A stretch of DNA of 41,546 nt from positions 1 through 41,546 of the forward strand of contig CAMQYZ010000005.1 of the NCBI GenBank assembly GCA_947039505.1. The letters are read 5' to 3'. A program made the position numbers and the translations under genes. This DNA is from an uncultured Mycoplasma sp. (lineage in GTDB: Bacteria; Bacillota_I; Bacilli_A; Mycoplasmatales; Metamycoplasmataceae). Shown piece by piece: positions 41,135-41,546 of this stretch. The notes beneath the pieces were generated by a model, which was given only the letters and a program-made list of their open reading frames with translations, was not told where the DNA came from and did not search any database. Position 1 is the stretch's first letter. Each line of letters opens with the position of its first letter.

Positions 41135-41546
41135 TTAAAAATTTTTAATTTCTTTTATAAAAATTTCGTTTTTAATTTTAAAGTAATCTTCATAAGAAAT
41201 ACCGCCTAAAATCAACAAACTATTTAAGTTTTCTAGTTTTAATTTAGAATCAGTAGATAAAATACCAGCTTCAAACATTTCTACATTATCAAATCTTGAA
41301 TTTCTTTTCAAAATTTTATTAGACATCATTAATGTGTTTTCTGGTTCATTATTTATTATATTTTGTTGAATAGGTTCACTAATTAATTGATCTAAAACGG
41401 GTACAACTTTTTTAATTTGTGGTTGTTGCACTTCCTGGATTTGAACTTGCGGTTGTTGTACAAGTTGAACTTCTTGGATTTGAGGTTGCGATATAAATTG
41501 TTGAACTTGAGGTTGTGGTATAAATTGTTGAACTTGAGGTTGTGGT
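41135..41546 (-). CDS. Gln/Pro-repeat protein with SHOCT-like C-terminus (5' end outside window)
   Basis: Only the last 136 codons or so are visible; the start lies beyond the right edge. The visible N-terminal part is a run of PQPQVQQFI-type 9-residue repeats, followed by QPQIQEVQLVQQPQVQIQE. A variable linker follows. The last 35 residues (LKLENLNSLLILGGISYEDY, then FKIKNEIF) look like a SHOCT domain, a short C-terminal helix-turn-helix with the G-x-I-(S/T)-x-E/D-(E/D)-(F/Y) core. Stop is TAA 41135-41137. No signal peptide can be judged. It lies upstream of dnaE on the same strand, but dnaE seems to have its own promoter. Confidence 0.7.
   Translation of the reverse strand, partial: PQPQVQQFIPQPQVQQFISQPQIQEVQLVQQPQVQIQEVQQPQIKKVVPVLDQLISEPIQQNIINNEPENTLMMSNKILKRNSRFDNVEMFEAGILSTDSKLKLENLNSLLILGGISYEDYFKIKNEIFIKEIKNF
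41492..41545 (-). repeat. Two exact 27-bp tandem repeats
   Basis: 41492-41518 and 41519-41545 are identical and encode nine residues each (PQPQVQQFI). The array probably continues past the window edge. Confidence 0.85.

Noticed and set aside
1-41546. tRNA or rRNA genes
   Set aside because: No cloverleaf with GC-rich arms or rRNA-like GC-rich stretch was seen; all gaps between genes are 175 bp or less.

Overview
The window is strongly AT-rich. Full-length core genes (polC, dnaE, pcrA, pepF, asnS, nagA) can only be read if TGA is tryptophan, so it comes from a Mollicute using genetic code 4. Gene content and order suggest a mycoplasma: dnaX-ybaB-recR-tmk-holB-rsmI, dnaE next to a stand-alone 5'-3' exonuclease, a leucine-rich-repeat surface protein, lipoproteins, and no peptidoglycan genes. 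The Mycoplasma hominis group (Metamycoplasma/Mycoplasmopsis) is my best guess, but the sequence alone does not settle it. I see no rRNA, tRNA, insertion sequence or CRISPR array. The longest stretch without a gene is 26190-26364 (175 bp, two divergent promoters).

Layout. 1-3515 (minus): a surface module with an LRR protein cut by the left edge, a multi-pass membrane protein and a lipoprotein. 3609-11602 (plus): ftsY-ylxM, then pyrH-frr-cdsA and polC. 11610-14221: cutC, divergent from nagB-nagA. 14224-16455: a glutathione-peroxidase-like protein (minus) and an APC permease (plus). 16452-20009: an M42 aminopeptidase (minus), then apt-pepF (plus). 20013-26189 (minus): the dnaX operon dnaX-ybaB-recR-tmk-holB-rsmI-cof. 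26365-33112 (plus): asnS, then a GT2-like protein, an RDD membrane protein, pcrA and a GGDEF/EAL-like membrane protein. 33119-34750 (minus): a phosphohexomutase-like protein without its catalytic motifs. 34824-37299 (plus): lepA and a small two-span membrane protein. 37305-41067 (minus): dnaE and a PolA-type 5'-3' exonuclease, overlapping. 41135-end (minus): a Gln/Pro-repeat protein with a SHOCT-like tail.

Function. The window holds both polymerase III alpha subunits (PolC, DnaE), two clamp-loader subunits (DnaX, delta prime), a primer-removal exonuclease, PcrA, RecR, and nucleotide supply (PyrH, Tmk, Apt). It also has translation factors (Frr, LepA, RsmI, AsnRS), membrane targeting and lipid synthesis (FtsY, CdsA), amino-sugar catabolism (NagA, NagB) and peptide use (PepF, M42, permease).

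Three things stand out. First, within 7 kb there are three proteins that keep recognisable enzyme folds but have lost their catalytic residues: a GT2-like protein (its DxD is NAN), a GGDEF/EAL-like protein and a phosphohexomutase-like protein. Second, about nine genes have a TATAAT-type box only 6-11 nt before the start codon and no ribosome binding site, which predicts leaderless mRNAs, mostly for replication and translation genes. Third, all six convergent gene pairs end within 7 bp of each other or overlap, and several have hairpins over the shared stop codons.
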